A stretch of 64,000 nucleotides of DNA, taken from Prevotella veroralis DSM 19559 = JCM 6290. Lineage in GTDB: Bacteria > Bacteroidota > Bacteroidia > Bacteroidales > Bacteroidaceae. The stretch is taken from the NCBI RefSeq assembly GCF_000377625.1, contig NZ_KB898330.1, positions 134,692 to 198,691 of the forward strand, given 5' to 3'. The notes under the pieces are model-generated. The model was not told the DNA's origin. It did not search any database and was given only the letters and a program-made list of their open reading frames with translations. The translations under genes were made by a program, and so were the position numbers. How positions within the stretch are numbered: position 1 is the first letter of the stretch; each line of letters begins with the position of its first letter. This document shows positions 37,211 through 46,024 of the stretch, one piece after another.

Positions 37211-38236
37211 ATGAAGATAAAGGACATTGAATTAGCTAATATCAGCCGCTATCGAGGTGAGTTAATGGGTGCAGCCATGCTCTTTGTAATCCTATTCCAT
37301 GTAGGGTTACCTCGTGAAGACATGTTCTTCGGATTGAGAAGAATGGGCAATATCGGTGTTGATATCTTCCTTTTTCTTAGCGGTATGGGACTTTGGTTCT
37401 CATGGACCAAACGCCCATCTTTGTCCCATTTCTTCACTCGTAGGTTCTTACGCATTTATCCTACTTGGTTGCTTTTAGCCTCTTTGTATTATATTCCCGA
37501 CTACCTCGAATTATCCTTTGTACAACATAGTGGACATAGCGTAAGCATTATTGACTTGATAGGAGATATCTCGATTAATTGGGACTTTTGGTTACATGAT
37601 GAGTTAACGTTCTGGTATATCCCTGCAATCATGCTCCTTTACCTGTTGAGTCCATTCTACATGAAGCTCATCCTCACGCACCCCATTTACCGATGGTTGC
37701 CTGTTGTGATGTTGATGTGGTGCATATTAGTACAATACGTTACACCGATTAATAATGCTGTCGGGCATTTGGAAATCTTTTGGAGTAGAGTTCCTATCTT
37801 CTTTATAGGCATTAATATGGCTGCAGCAGTGCAACGGAAAGATACGATGGATGGTACTTCAATATGGATGATATGGTTAATATTCATCATGGCATTGGCT
37901 TCCAGCATCTTTTTAGAGCAAGAGAAACATGGTCAATTCCCCTTATTTCTTGAGCGAATGTTATATATTCCCCTTACAATCACAACCATCTTATTATTGA
38001 ATCGAGTGTTCCGTCGTACACCAACAACTATCAATAAGGTCTTCAAGTTCGTTGGAGCGTTGAGTCTGGAGGCTTATCTTATCCATGATCATTTTGTGTT
38101 AGCGTATGTGGAAAAGCTCCATTGGACTTATTGGCCTACCTTCTTATTGACCACCAGTATAACCTTATGCGCTGCATGGATTGTCCATCAGTTGTTAGAA
38201 AGAATTATAACACCCTTAGAGAATAAGCTGAAATAA
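37211..38236 (+). CDS. Acyltransferase-3 family membrane protein
   Basis: 341 residues, polytopic. RYRGELMGAAMLFVILFHVG carries the Arg and His expected in the first membrane region, and GNIGVDIFLFLSGMGLWFS is the second family motif. It is similar in type but not closely identical to the preceding gene. The start lies 37 bases after that gene, and the stop shares one base with the UbiA start (TAATG), which implies translational coupling with the polyprenyl-phosphate branch below. Confidence 0.85.
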   Translation: MKIKDIELANISRYRGELMGAAMLFVILFHVGLPREDMFFGLRRMGNIGVDIFLFLSGMGLWFSWTKRPSLSHFFTRRFLRIYPTWLLLASLYYIPDYLELSFVQHSGHSVSIIDLIGDISINWDFWLHDELTFWYIPAIMLLYLLSPFYMKLILTHPIYRWLPVVMLMWCILVQYVTPINNAVGHLEIFWSRVPIFFIGINMAAAVQRKDTMDGTSIWMIWLIFIMALASSIFLEQEKHGQFPLFLERMLYIPLTITTILLLNRVFRRTPTTINKVFKFVGALSLEAYLIHDHFVLAYVEKLHWTYWPTFLLTTSITLCAAWIVHQLLERIITPLENKLK

Positions 38237-39114
38237 TGAAGAATCTCATCCGTTTAATACGCCCACATCAATGGGTTAAGAACCTTGTAGTACTCCTTCC
38301 TGTCTTTTTCGGAGGTGCGTTATTGCATATAGAGTCCGTTTATGCTGGACTCGTCACTGCCCTTTGTTTCAGTTTTGCAGCCTCTTCTATCTATTGCCTG
38401 AACGATATTGTGGATGTAGATGACGATAGGCGACATCCAGTGAAGTGCCATCGCCCTTTTGCGTCGGGCGCAATCAGTATCACACAAGGGTATATACTTA
38501 TATTCTTGATGTTCATTCTTTCGATGCTTTCGACCTTTTTGTTGCGTCACAACCAACTGGAGACAGCATCCGTAATCTTGTTTTATTGGATCCTAAATAT
38601 AGCCTATTGTTTGAAGTTAAAACAATATGCAATCATTGATGTATGCGTTGTTTCCTTTGGATTTGTACTCCGCATCCTTGCGGGTGGATATGCTACAAGC
38701 ATTCATCTAAGTAAGTGGATCGTCCTAATGACCTTTCTTCTCATGCTCTTCTTGTCCTTTGCTAAGCGACGAGATGATGTTGTTCGAATGAATGAAACAG
38801 GGCATGCACCACGCCAAAATACCATTCGTTACAACCTAACTTTCATCAATCAAGCCATCACGATAACAGCCAGTGTGACCCTCGTGTGCTATATTATGTA
38901 CACAGTTAGCCCTGAGACCATCCAGAACTTCCACACGGATTACCTCTATCTGACCAGTATTTTTGTCCTTGTTGGTCTATTACGTTATATCCAAATCGCT
39001 GTTGTTGATAAGAGAAGTGGCGATCCAACGAAGGTGATGTTGCATGATCGTTTCATGCAATTTGTCGTTTTGGCTTTTGGATTAGCTTTCCTTTTCATTA
39101 TTTATGTACTATAA
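38236..39114 (+). CDS. UbiA-family prenyltransferase, DPPR synthase-like
   Basis: 292 residues, about nine membrane segments. LIRPHQWVKNLVVLLPVFFG and NDIVDVDDDRRHPVKCHRPF are the two Asp-rich prenyl-diphosphate motifs; RPHQWVKN and DRRHPVKCHRPFASG resemble decaprenyl-phosphate phosphoribosyltransferase (Mycobacterium Rv3806c) rather than quinone-synthesis UbiA. That enzyme moves phosphoribose from PRPP to polyprenyl phosphate. A HAD phosphatase and a GtrA protein follow with overlaps, as expected for making and flipping a polyprenyl-phosphate pentose. Menaquinone synthesis (MenA) is the alternative and fits the motifs less well. Confidence 0.8.
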   Translation: MKNLIRLIRPHQWVKNLVVLLPVFFGGALLHIESVYAGLVTALCFSFAASSIYCLNDIVDVDDDRRHPVKCHRPFASGAISITQGYILIFLMFILSMLSTFLLRHNQLETASVILFYWILNIAYCLKLKQYAIIDVCVVSFGFVLRILAGGYATSIHLSKWIVLMTFLLMLFLSFAKRRDDVVRMNETGHAPRQNTIRYNLTFINQAITITASVTLVCYIMYTVSPETIQNFHTDYLYLTSIFVLVGLLRYIQIAVVDKRSGDPTKVMLHDRFMQFVVLAFGLAFLFIIYVL

Positions 39115-39739
39115 GAAAGGGGGACAGATGATGGTAAAGAAGGTTTATGCTTTCGACTTCGATGGTACATTAACGACGAAGGATACACTCTTAGAGTTCA
39201 TTCGCTTTGCTCGAGGAAATACTGCCTTCTTGTTTGGATTCTTATTGTTTTCCCCCTTACTGGTGCTCATGAAGTTAAAAATCTACCCCAATTGGAAGGC
39301 AAAACAACGGGTGTTCTCATGGTTCTTTAAAGGTATGCTGATAGATGATTTCAACCACCTTTGTACAGAGTTTGCCCTTCATAATAAGCAACTCCTGCGT
39401 CCGAAAGGAATGAAGGCAATAAAGAAAGCAATAGAGGAAGGTTCTCAAGTCGTGATTATCAGTGCGAGTATAGATAACTGGGTGCGTCCTTTCTTCGATG
39501 AAATGGGTAATAATATTATCGTTGTGGGTACTAAAATCGAAGTAAGCAATAACTATTTAACGGGCAAATTCATCACTAATAATTGTTATGGAGTAGAGAA
39601 AGTGCGACGCTTGCAAGCACTTTTCCCACAGCGAGAGACCTACACCTTAATTGCTTTCGGCGATAGTCGGGGTGATAAAGAACTACTGGCTTATGCCAAT
39701 CAAGGCTTTTATAAGCCTTTTAGAGAGAGTCAGGAATAG
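39104..39739 (+). CDS. HAD-superfamily phosphatase (subclass IB)
   Basis: 211 residues. AFDFDGTLTTKDT holds the nucleophilic Asp and the DxD acid, VVIISASIDNWV the Ser, and AFGDSRGDKELL the C-terminal metal-binding Asp pair. It overlaps the UbiA gene by 11 bases from ATG 39104; starting at ATG 39128 or 39131 would remove the overlap. Likely role by context is dephosphorylation of the polyprenyl-phosphate phosphosugar made by the UbiA-like enzyme, in place of the PAP2 phosphatase used in mycobacteria. Confidence 0.85.
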   Translation: MYYKKGGQMMVKKVYAFDFDGTLTTKDTLLEFIRFARGNTAFLFGFLLFSPLLVLMKLKIYPNWKAKQRVFSWFFKGMLIDDFNHLCTEFALHNKQLLRPKGMKAIKKAIEEGSQVVIISASIDNWVRPFFDEMGNNIIVVGTKIEVSNNYLTGKFITNNCYGVEKVRRLQALFPQRETYTLIAFGDSRGDKELLAYANQGFYKPFRESQE

Positions 39740-39740
39740 G

Positions 39741-40127
39741 ATGAAAACGTGTGTCTTAGATAAGAAGAAGCTCGGTGAAATCGTTAGATTCATCATCGTT
39801 GGCGGTTTAGCAACAGCCATCCAGTATGGCGTCTACCTACTTATGTTATTCTGGCTACAGCCCCTTTTGGCCAATACCATTGGTTACCTTGTGAGCTTCA
39901 CCTTTAATTATATCGCCTCAACCCGCTACACCTTCCGTGTTAAGTCGACTACCAAACGAGGCTTAGGCTTCGTTTTCTCACATATAGTAAACTATCTCCT
40001 GCAAACCCTTACATTGCATGCTTTTCTGTTGTTAGGGCTCGATAAAAAGATAGCTATGATCCCAATGTTTGCTATTTGTGTCCCAATTAACTTCGTATTG
40101 GTGCGCTTCTTCTTGCATCGAAAGTAA
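39741..40127 (+). CDS. GtrA-family membrane protein
   Basis: 128 residues with four membrane segments (IVRFIIVGGLATAIQYGVYL, then LANTIGYLVSFTFNYIASTR). GtrA proteins are thought to flip or scaffold polyprenyl-phosphate-linked sugars; Rv3789 plays such a role in mycobacterial arabinan synthesis. The ATG at 39741 begins one base after the preceding HAD gene. A longer frame from 39651 reads through the HAD gene and is rejected. Confidence 0.87.
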   Translation: MKTCVLDKKKLGEIVRFIIVGGLATAIQYGVYLLMLFWLQPLLANTIGYLVSFTFNYIASTRYTFRVKSTTKRGLGFVFSHIVNYLLQTLTLHAFLLLGLDKKIAMIPMFAICVPINFVLVRFFLHRK

Positions 40128-40143
40128 CTTACACATTACTACA

Positions 40144-40175
40144 TTTGGTTGGCTCTGCTTTAATTAGTACCTTTG
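40144..40175 (+). promoter_or_regulatory. Promoter of the tandem polytopic protein genes
   Basis: TTTG (40144-40147), 20 bases, TACCTTTG (40168-40175), an exact consensus. Predicted start is near 40182, before the ATG at 40200, so the TTG codon at 40173 is not a start. Confidence 0.75.
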
Positions 40176-40199
40176 CAGCGGTTAATTAACAGTTATTTA

Positions 40200-41552
40200 A
40201 TGCGTATATTCAATATATTTAAGGTAAGAAAAGAGGAACGTTGGCTTGCTCTTTCCATGCTTCTTGTGTTCATTCTGTTTAATGGCTTATTGATAGCAAG
40301 CCATTATCACACCTATACAATGGGTGCACATGGAGGCTTCTGGAGCATTTTTACCAAGCATTTCCGTATGTCTGGCTATGATAACTGGTCGTGGATAACC
40401 ATCTCGGGGATGCGTATTCACTTCGTAACTAACCGTCATCCGCTTTACTTAACGTTCCTTTATCCCCTCTATCTATTGAATCATTGGCTCATAGAGACTG
40501 TTGGCTATAACTTTGCCGTGTATTTCATGGCAGCGATCATCATCTTTTCTGCTTTTTATGCGGTACTCTTTACGTATCGTGTCTTCCGTGAAGTCATGGA
40601 GATGAAACAGAAAGATGCAACGCTGCTAACACTCTTGCTCTTCTCTTTTGGGCATGTTCTCATCCCTTCCATGGTGCCTGACCACTTCATCGTATCGCTG
40701 ATGTTTCTTTCAATGACGCTTTACATCGCTGGAATGAAGATGAAGAAAGGTCGATTACTAACGGCTTGGCAGTCCCTTATACTTACTTTCTTTACTGCAG
40801 GAATGGCCACTTCTAATGGTGCGAAGATCCTTTTAGCAGGGTTGTTTACCAATGGTAAGAAGATATTCACAGCTAAGTTTATTACCATCGGTATTGTTCT
40901 TCCTTTCTTACTGTTGCTTGGTATACAACAATCACAGTACTATCTCTTGGAAGTACCACAGCAGGCAGTTATCCATCATATCGAAAAGGAGAGTCTCAAG
41001 AAAGACCCACAAAAGGTGATAGAGCATAAGAAACAACGTAATGAATGGCAACGAGCGCACCTTGGGCAACCTGTTGGGAATGGTGCTATCACTAAGTGGT
41101 TGGATGTTAAAACACCCCGTGTTCCCACCCTCATAGAGAACTTCTTTGGAGAATCGATTCAACTCCATCAGCGTTACCTACTGAAAGATGTATCGTGGGA
41201 GAGGCCCATCTTTGTGACTTATAACTGGGGCTTGAATTATATGGTGGAGGCTTTTGTCGTCTTATTGTTCGTTATTGGTATAGTGGTAAGCTGTCGACAA
41301 CGATTCTTCCAAATGCTTTTAGCATGGTTCGCATGCGACATCACCTTACATCTCATCCTTGGTTTCGGTATTACGGAAGTGTATATTATGACAGCTGGGT
41401 GGGCTTTCATTATCCCAATAGCATACGGATTCTTACTAAAGAAACTATCGATGAAATGGCAAAAAAGCCTGCGCGTGGCATTGATCCTACTAACTGCTTA
41501 CCTGTGGATATACAATGGTGGACAGACAGTTTACTATTTACTGAATCAATAA
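40200..41552 (+). CDS. Polytopic membrane protein, possible GT-C glycosyltransferase (paralogue 1)
   Basis: 450 residues, about ten membrane segments. It is clearly paralogous to the next gene; shared features are SGYDNWSW then RHPLYLTFLYPLYLLNHWLI in the first outer loop, PDHFIVSLMFLSMTLYIAG, and FFGESIQLHQRYLL late in the protein. A conserved Asp in the first extracytoplasmic loop is what GT-C glycosyltransferases use with polyprenyl-phosphate sugars. The adjacent UbiA-HAD-GtrA genes could make such a donor. I recall similar Bacteroidota proteins annotated only as uncharacterised domains, so the function is inferred. Confidence 0.7.
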   Translation: MRIFNIFKVRKEERWLALSMLLVFILFNGLLIASHYHTYTMGAHGGFWSIFTKHFRMSGYDNWSWITISGMRIHFVTNRHPLYLTFLYPLYLLNHWLIETVGYNFAVYFMAAIIIFSAFYAVLFTYRVFREVMEMKQKDATLLTLLLFSFGHVLIPSMVPDHFIVSLMFLSMTLYIAGMKMKKGRLLTAWQSLILTFFTAGMATSNGAKILLAGLFTNGKKIFTAKFITIGIVLPFLLLLGIQQSQYYLLEVPQQAVIHHIEKESLKKDPQKVIEHKKQRNEWQRAHLGQPVGNGAITKWLDVKTPRVPTLIENFFGESIQLHQRYLLKDVSWERPIFVTYNWGLNYMVEAFVVLLFVIGIVVSCRQRFFQMLLAWFACDITLHLILGFGITEVYIMTAGWAFIIPIAYGFLLKKLSMKWQKSLRVALILLTAYLWIYNGGQTVYYLLNQ

Positions 41553-41564
41553 AGATAAGGAACA

Positions 41565-42926
41565 ATGCTAAATATCTTTGTTATCAAGCGCAGTGAAAGG
41601 GCTCTTTGTTTAGTGGCTATCCTATTTTTTGTAGTCCTGAATGCACTTATGATCGCCTATAACTACCATCTATTCACTAAAGGAGGTAACCTTGGTTTCT
41701 GGGGATTGTTCTTTGATCACTACACAGTCTCAGGCTTTGACAACCTTTCCTACATGACTTTATCAAGATGGAAAGTCTATTTCCGACTGTATCGCCATCC
41801 GTTACTTCCATCCTTCTACTATCCTTTCTATCTGCTTAATCATTGGTTGATGGGACTCACGGGGACTAATTTTGCTATCTTCATCGAGGCTTTCTTCAAT
41901 GTAGTAGCAGACACTTATAGCTGTATTTTCATCTATCGTATTCTCAAAGAAGTAGTGAATTTATCGAGAAAAGATACCCTTCTCCTTACGGCGTTCTTCT
42001 TCTCTTTTGCCTCAATCTTGCTCACTTCCTTTGTACCAGACCACTTCGCATTCTCTCTCTTCTTCCTTTCTATGACGCTGTACATTGCAGGTAGAGTCAT
42101 GAAACAGCCTCATGGACGCATGAAAGCATGGCAAAGTATGTTACTGGTGTTCTTTGCTTCGGGCGTATCACTTACTAATTTCGTGAAGATAGGGTTAGCC
42201 GATTGGTTCGTAAACGGCATGCGAACCTTCCGAATAAAGCATATCCTCGTTGGTTGCATACTCCCTTTAGCAGCACTCTTCGCCATTTATGAGTATCAGC
42301 AGACAACCTTTGTAGAGCCAGATGCACGTCTACAGGAACAGATAAAGGCGAAGAAATTAAGGAAAGATCATAAGTTTGCAGTGAGATATGAGAAGCAGCA
42401 AGAGTTTATGAAGAGCCGTGTTGGAACACAGGTAGCCAATAATCAGTTCTTTGAATGGACCGATCTCTCCAGCTCAAGGACTGATGCTGTTATTGAAAAC
42501 CTCTTTGGAGAGAGCATACAACTGCATCAAGAACATACGTTGGAAGATGTGAATAAGTCGCGCCCCATCATCGTTAGATATAGTAGTGCAATGAATTACA
42601 TTATTGAAGGAGTGATAGCTCTCCTCTTTTTAGGCGGTATCATCGTTGGAAGAAAGGATAAGTTCTTATTGATGTGTGTAACTTGGTTCGCCACAGACAT
42701 CATCTTACACATCGTTTTAGGCTTCGGTATCATTGAGGTTTACATAATGGGAGCACACTGGCTCTTCGTCATTCCGATTGCAGTAGCTTATCTTCTTAAA
42801 CACATTCAACCGATGAGGTTGAAGTTAGGGATGCGTTTACTCATAGCCAGCTTAGCTCTGGGTGTGTTCTTTTATAATATGAGTTTGATCGTTCCCTTTA
42901 TGTTGCAAGGCTTCGTAGCACGCTAA
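41565..42926 (+). CDS. Polytopic membrane protein, possible GT-C glycosyltransferase (paralogue 2)
   Basis: 453 residues, about ten membrane segments. It shares with the previous gene SGFDNLSYMTLSRW, RHPLLPSFYYPFYLLNHWLM, PDHFAFSLFFLSMTLYIAG and LFGESIQLHQEHTLED. The start lies 12 bases after the paralogue's stop, so they are cotranscribed. The divergence suggests two related but distinct acceptors or linkages rather than a recent duplication. No characterised homologue is recognised. Confidence 0.7.
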   Translation: MLNIFVIKRSERALCLVAILFFVVLNALMIAYNYHLFTKGGNLGFWGLFFDHYTVSGFDNLSYMTLSRWKVYFRLYRHPLLPSFYYPFYLLNHWLMGLTGTNFAIFIEAFFNVVADTYSCIFIYRILKEVVNLSRKDTLLLTAFFFSFASILLTSFVPDHFAFSLFFLSMTLYIAGRVMKQPHGRMKAWQSMLLVFFASGVSLTNFVKIGLADWFVNGMRTFRIKHILVGCILPLAALFAIYEYQQTTFVEPDARLQEQIKAKKLRKDHKFAVRYEKQQEFMKSRVGTQVANNQFFEWTDLSSSRTDAVIENLFGESIQLHQEHTLEDVNKSRPIIVRYSSAMNYIIEGVIALLFLGGIIVGRKDKFLLMCVTWFATDIILHIVLGFGIIEVYIMGAHWLFVIPIAVAYLLKHIQPMRLKLGMRLLIASLALGVFFYNMSLIVPFMLQGFVAR

Positions 42927-42945
42927 CAAAGCCTATAAAAAACAT

Positions 42946-42988
42946 ATATTCTGATTGCAAAAAAGTACTTTCTCTGCAATCAGGATAT
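42946..42988. terminator. Hairpin between convergent genes
   Basis: Arms 42946-42958 and 42976-42988 pair over 13 positions with one wobble. The hairpin is centred between the plus-strand paralogue pair and the minus-strand glycosyltransferase and could serve both. Confidence 0.55.
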
Positions 42989-43011
42989 AGTGTTTAAAGT
43001 CTTTCTAACGC

Positions 43012-43836
43012 TTATAAATTCTCTTTGTAAGCAGTAAATGGCTTGCCGCAATACTGCCATTTACGAATAGCATTACGCAGTTTACAGCCATTCAATAGCT
43101 TATAAAGTTTAAAGAAAGGCTGATATAACTTGTTATTCTCAGGTAAGTATTGACCGTGATACTTATCCTTCAGTGCATCAGCATCACGTTTCCATATTGC
43201 TCCCCCTTGTGCTGTCTTGGTCTCTGGATAGATTCGGATAGCACCAAGGTTGCGGTTGATACGCCTTACCTTCAGCCCTGCTTCATACACACGAATGAGC
43301 CATTCCACATCCATTTTAGCGTGAAATGACTCATCAAGATAGCCTATCTTATCGAATATAGCACGTTTCCAGAACATTCCCGGTTGTGAGATATTATAGC
43401 AACCATGGCGGAAGAAGAAGTGACTCATTATAATATGAGTGAAGTTGATAATGGTTCCCTCCTTATCAATCTCAACCGTGTAGCCATTTGCGAAGTCTGT
43501 ATCTGGATGATTGGAATAGAACTTTGCCACTGCAAGTAACGCCCCCGGGAGTAAGACATCATCGCTGTTTATCCAACAAACAATGTCTCCTGTCGCGCGG
43601 CGCATGCCCTTGTTGATAGCATTGCTTTGTCCCTTATCTTTCTCACTGCACCACCATGCAATCTTATCATCGTACTTCTTCAAAATATCTACGGTTCCAT
43701 CGGTTGATCCACCATCACAGATAATGTACTCCAAGTTAGGATATTCCTGTCCTAAAACCGATTGAATGGTGGCTTCAATGAACTGTCCTTGATTAAACGA
43801 AGGCGTTACAACTGTTATTTTAGGATATTTCTTCAT
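43012..43836 (-). CDS. Family 2 glycosyltransferase
   Basis: 274 residues with the GT-A fold. TVVTPSFNQGQFIEATIQSV is the N-terminal nucleotide-sugar motif, CDGGSTDGTVDILKKY follows, and DIVCWINSDDVLLPGALL holds the DxD-like metal site. It has no membrane segment; it should act at the cytoplasmic face on lipid-linked intermediates. It lies 29 bases after the flippase gene on the same strand and is likely transcribed with it. Sugar specificity cannot be read from the sequence. Confidence 0.9.
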   Translation of the reverse strand: MKKYPKITVVTPSFNQGQFIEATIQSVLGQEYPNLEYIICDGGSTDGTVDILKKYDDKIAWWCSEKDKGQSNAINKGMRRATGDIVCWINSDDVLLPGALLAVAKFYSNHPDTDFANGYTVEIDKEGTIINFTHIIMSHFFFRHGCYNISQPGMFWKRAIFDKIGYLDESFHAKMDVEWLIRVYEAGLKVRRINRNLGAIRIYPETKTAQGGAIWKRDADALKDKYHGQYLPENNKLYQPFFKLYKLLNGCKLRNAIRKWQYCGKPFTAYKENL

Positions 43837-43865
43837 CTTTACTTAACCTTTCTTTGTTGTTGTCT

Positions 43866-45305
43866 TTATTTCTTTTTACGGATATAACCAATACAATCTT
43901 CCAATATTTGTGAGCCTGCCCACTTCATAATAAAGAAGTATAACAAGCCTGCTAAGACGATTCTCACGATCAAAAGAAGTAGGAGATTGTTCACAAAGGA
44001 AGTAATATAATAGGTGAAGATCATCACTCCCACTGATGCTAAGAGGTACGGACTGATATCTTTCAGAGCATCAATAAGTCGCAAACCGATTTCCCTTTTG
44101 GCAAAAAACTGCCATACAAAGAACCACAAGATAGTCACAACTGTATAAGCACTCACCATGAAGATGACCCCTTGACGATAATAGACAATGACAAAAGCTA
44201 TCTGTGCCAAGATGAGAGCTACCGTACACCACATGTAGACAGCGGACTTTCCACGACTGATGATAAGGTTTTGATACATCGTATAAAAGGGTAGGAAAGC
44301 ACCACTGATACACAGGATTCGCAGCAAGGGAATGCTATCTATCCATTTATCTGATATCAAGAGAATGATGAACTCGTGCGCTACCATTGATAGACCGAAC
44401 ATAGCGGGAAAGACTAAAAAAGCAGTGAATCGGAGCATTTTACGGAACACTTTCACCTGTCGACTGGGGTCGTTATTTACCTCAACAAGCACTGGCTGCG
44501 CCACTTGTGATATAGTACCAAAGACGAAAGTACTTGCCATTGTGTCCCATTTGAAGGCTTGCGAGAAGTTGCCAACAGCCTTTGCACTGTACAAACGACC
44601 GAATATAAAGGTAAGAATGTTTTGGCTTATTGTGTTCACAACAGTGGTTATTAAGATCTTATAACTAAATGAGAACATGTGCTTGATAGGGGTAAAGTCT
44701 ATGTGAAAAGAGGGTCGCCAAGGAATGATAAAGAATCGCCAAAGACTGGTGAGAGCGATGTAAAGCATTTGTTGCCACGCCAAACTCCAATAAGCATAAC
44801 CTTTCAGTGCGAGCACGATACCCACTGCGCCCGATACAGCTAAGCAGGTAATGCGCAGAATAGTAGTCTCCCTTACCATCATGTTTTTGAATAGGTAAGC
44901 CGCAGGAGTTGTCCCCAATGAGGAGAATAACAGCGAGGCAAAGATGAAGCGAGACAAGTTGATGAGTTCAGGATGATGGAAGAACGAGGCGATTAAAGGT
45001 GCTGAAAAGAATAAGACAGTGTAAGAGATCCATCCAACAAAGGCACTGAACCAAAAGACAGCATTATAGTCATTGTCCGATGGATGCTCCATGTTGGTAA
45101 GAGCCGAGGTGAATCCGCTCTCTTGTAAAGCACCGGCAATAGCCGTAAACACCGCTAACATACCCACTAAACCATAGTCGGAAAGTGAGAGCAAGCGTGC
45201 TAAGAAGATTCCAATAACTATATTCAGAAGCTGCATGGTACCATTGTTCAATGCCCCCCAAAACAGTCCCTTTGCAGTCTTCTCTCTAAGTGTCTCTTGT
45301 CCCAT
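43866..45305 (-). CDS. Wzx-like lipopolysaccharide/polysaccharide flippase (MOP superfamily)
   Basis: 479 residues, about 12-14 membrane segments. LREKTAKGLFWGALNNGTMQ at the N-terminus and RLLSLSDYGLVGMLAVFTAI are typical of the Wzx/TuaB/WzxC polysaccharide transporters. These carry undecaprenyl-diphosphate oligosaccharides across the inner membrane for O-antigen or capsule assembly. Its own promoter lies at 45384-45415, and a GT2 gene follows. No Wzy polymerase is adjacent. Confidence 0.9.
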   Translation of the reverse strand: MGQETLREKTAKGLFWGALNNGTMQLLNIVIGIFLARLLSLSDYGLVGMLAVFTAIAGALQESGFTSALTNMEHPSDNDYNAVFWFSAFVGWISYTVLFFSAPLIASFFHHPELINLSRFIFASLLFSSLGTTPAAYLFKNMMVRETTILRITCLAVSGAVGIVLALKGYAYWSLAWQQMLYIALTSLWRFFIIPWRPSFHIDFTPIKHMFSFSYKILITTVVNTISQNILTFIFGRLYSAKAVGNFSQAFKWDTMASTFVFGTISQVAQPVLVEVNNDPSRQVKVFRKMLRFTAFLVFPAMFGLSMVAHEFIILLISDKWIDSIPLLRILCISGAFLPFYTMYQNLIISRGKSAVYMWCTVALILAQIAFVIVYYRQGVIFMVSAYTVVTILWFFVWQFFAKREIGLRLIDALKDISPYLLASVGVMIFTYYITSFVNNLLLLLIVRIVLAGLLYFFIMKWAGSQILEDCIGYIRKKK

Positions 45306-45383
45306 GATTGTCCTTTTAGCTACCTGAAAACCTCTTGTTCTCCCGTTCGATAGCCTTTTTTATAACTGAAAATAATTGAGTTG

Positions 45384-45415
45384 CAAATATAAGGCATTAT
45401 CGTGAATAATCCAAA
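45384..45415 (-). promoter_or_regulatory. Flippase-GT2 promoter
   Basis: Minus-strand TTTG (45415-45412), 20 bases, TATATTTG (45391-45384). Predicted leader is about 70 bases. The boundary of the palindromic element at 45441 lies just upstream. Confidence 0.75.
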
Positions 45416-45440
45416 GGGATTGCCCTTTAATCGTAGAGAA

Positions 45441-45907
45441 AGCCTCACCTCCGCCCCCTCTCCGAATGGAGAGGGGGAGTAGATAGCATTATTTGCATAC
45501 GAAGAAGACGTTATAAGTAGGGACAGACGCCCTCGTCTGTCCGCTAAACAGATAATTTCTTGTTAACTAATCGGCGTAAATGTGCGGACAGACGAGGGCG
45601 TCTGTCCCTACTTTGTGGCGTTATCTTCAATCGAAAATACTGATCGAGACTGGCTCCCGTTAGGCACTCCTCCCCTTTGGGGAGGCTGGGTGGGGTTTCC
45701 AGACGAGGGCGTCTGTCCCTACTTCGTGGCAATATCATTGATTAAAGGAACGCCCTTCTCCATTTGACGAGGGCGTTTCCTTGCAATGAAAAGGGCGTCT
45801 CTTCACATCGAAGAAACGCCCTCCTTGTTTGCAAACAACACTATCTACTCCCCTCTCCATTCGGAGAGGGGGCGGGGGAGAGGCTGTAGTGGGGTTGGGG
45901 TGAGGCT
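45441..45907. repeat. Intergenic palindromic element, copy A (467 bases)
   Basis: The outer ends read AGCCTCACC and GGTGAGGCT; just inside each lies a GC-rich palindrome CCCTCTCC-gaat-GGAGAGGG. The interior holds a perfect 29-base inverted repeat (45516-45544 with 45584-45612), a third partial copy at 45702-45722, a CTCCCC/GGGGAG hairpin, and GGGCGT-rich hairpins at 45751-45830. It is much more GC-rich than its surroundings. No coding frame is credible. Copy B lies at 55330. It resembles a non-autonomous mobile or REP-like mosaic repeat. Confidence 0.85.
45516..45612. repeat. Perfect 29-base inverted repeat inside copy A
   Basis: Left arm 45516-45544 and right arm 45584-45612 are exact reverse complements with a 39-base AT-rich spacer. 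Each arm is itself a small palindrome (GACAGACG/CGTCTGTC). Confidence 0.9.
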
Positions 45908-45974
45908 TCTTCTGAGGCGGGGATAGGCTTCTTCTCGTTTCAAAGAGATAAGCGTTATAATATTGAGATGTTTA

Positions 45975-46005
45975 TTGCATGTTTGATAAAAAATGCTTAT
46001 TTTTG
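45975..46005 (+). promoter_or_regulatory. Promoter of the AraC-type regulator gene
   Basis: TTG (45975-45977), 20 bases, TATTTTTG (45998-46005). The predicted start leaves only about 13 bases before the ATG at 46025. Confidence 0.7.
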
Positions 46006-46024
46006 TCGCAAGATATATTAGTGC

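Noticed and set aside
45544..45767. Open frames of 60-65 codons on both strands within palindromic element A (and similar ones in B).
   Set aside because: They arise because the repeats are stop-poor and symmetrical; compositions are biased, and no start context or homology is apparent.
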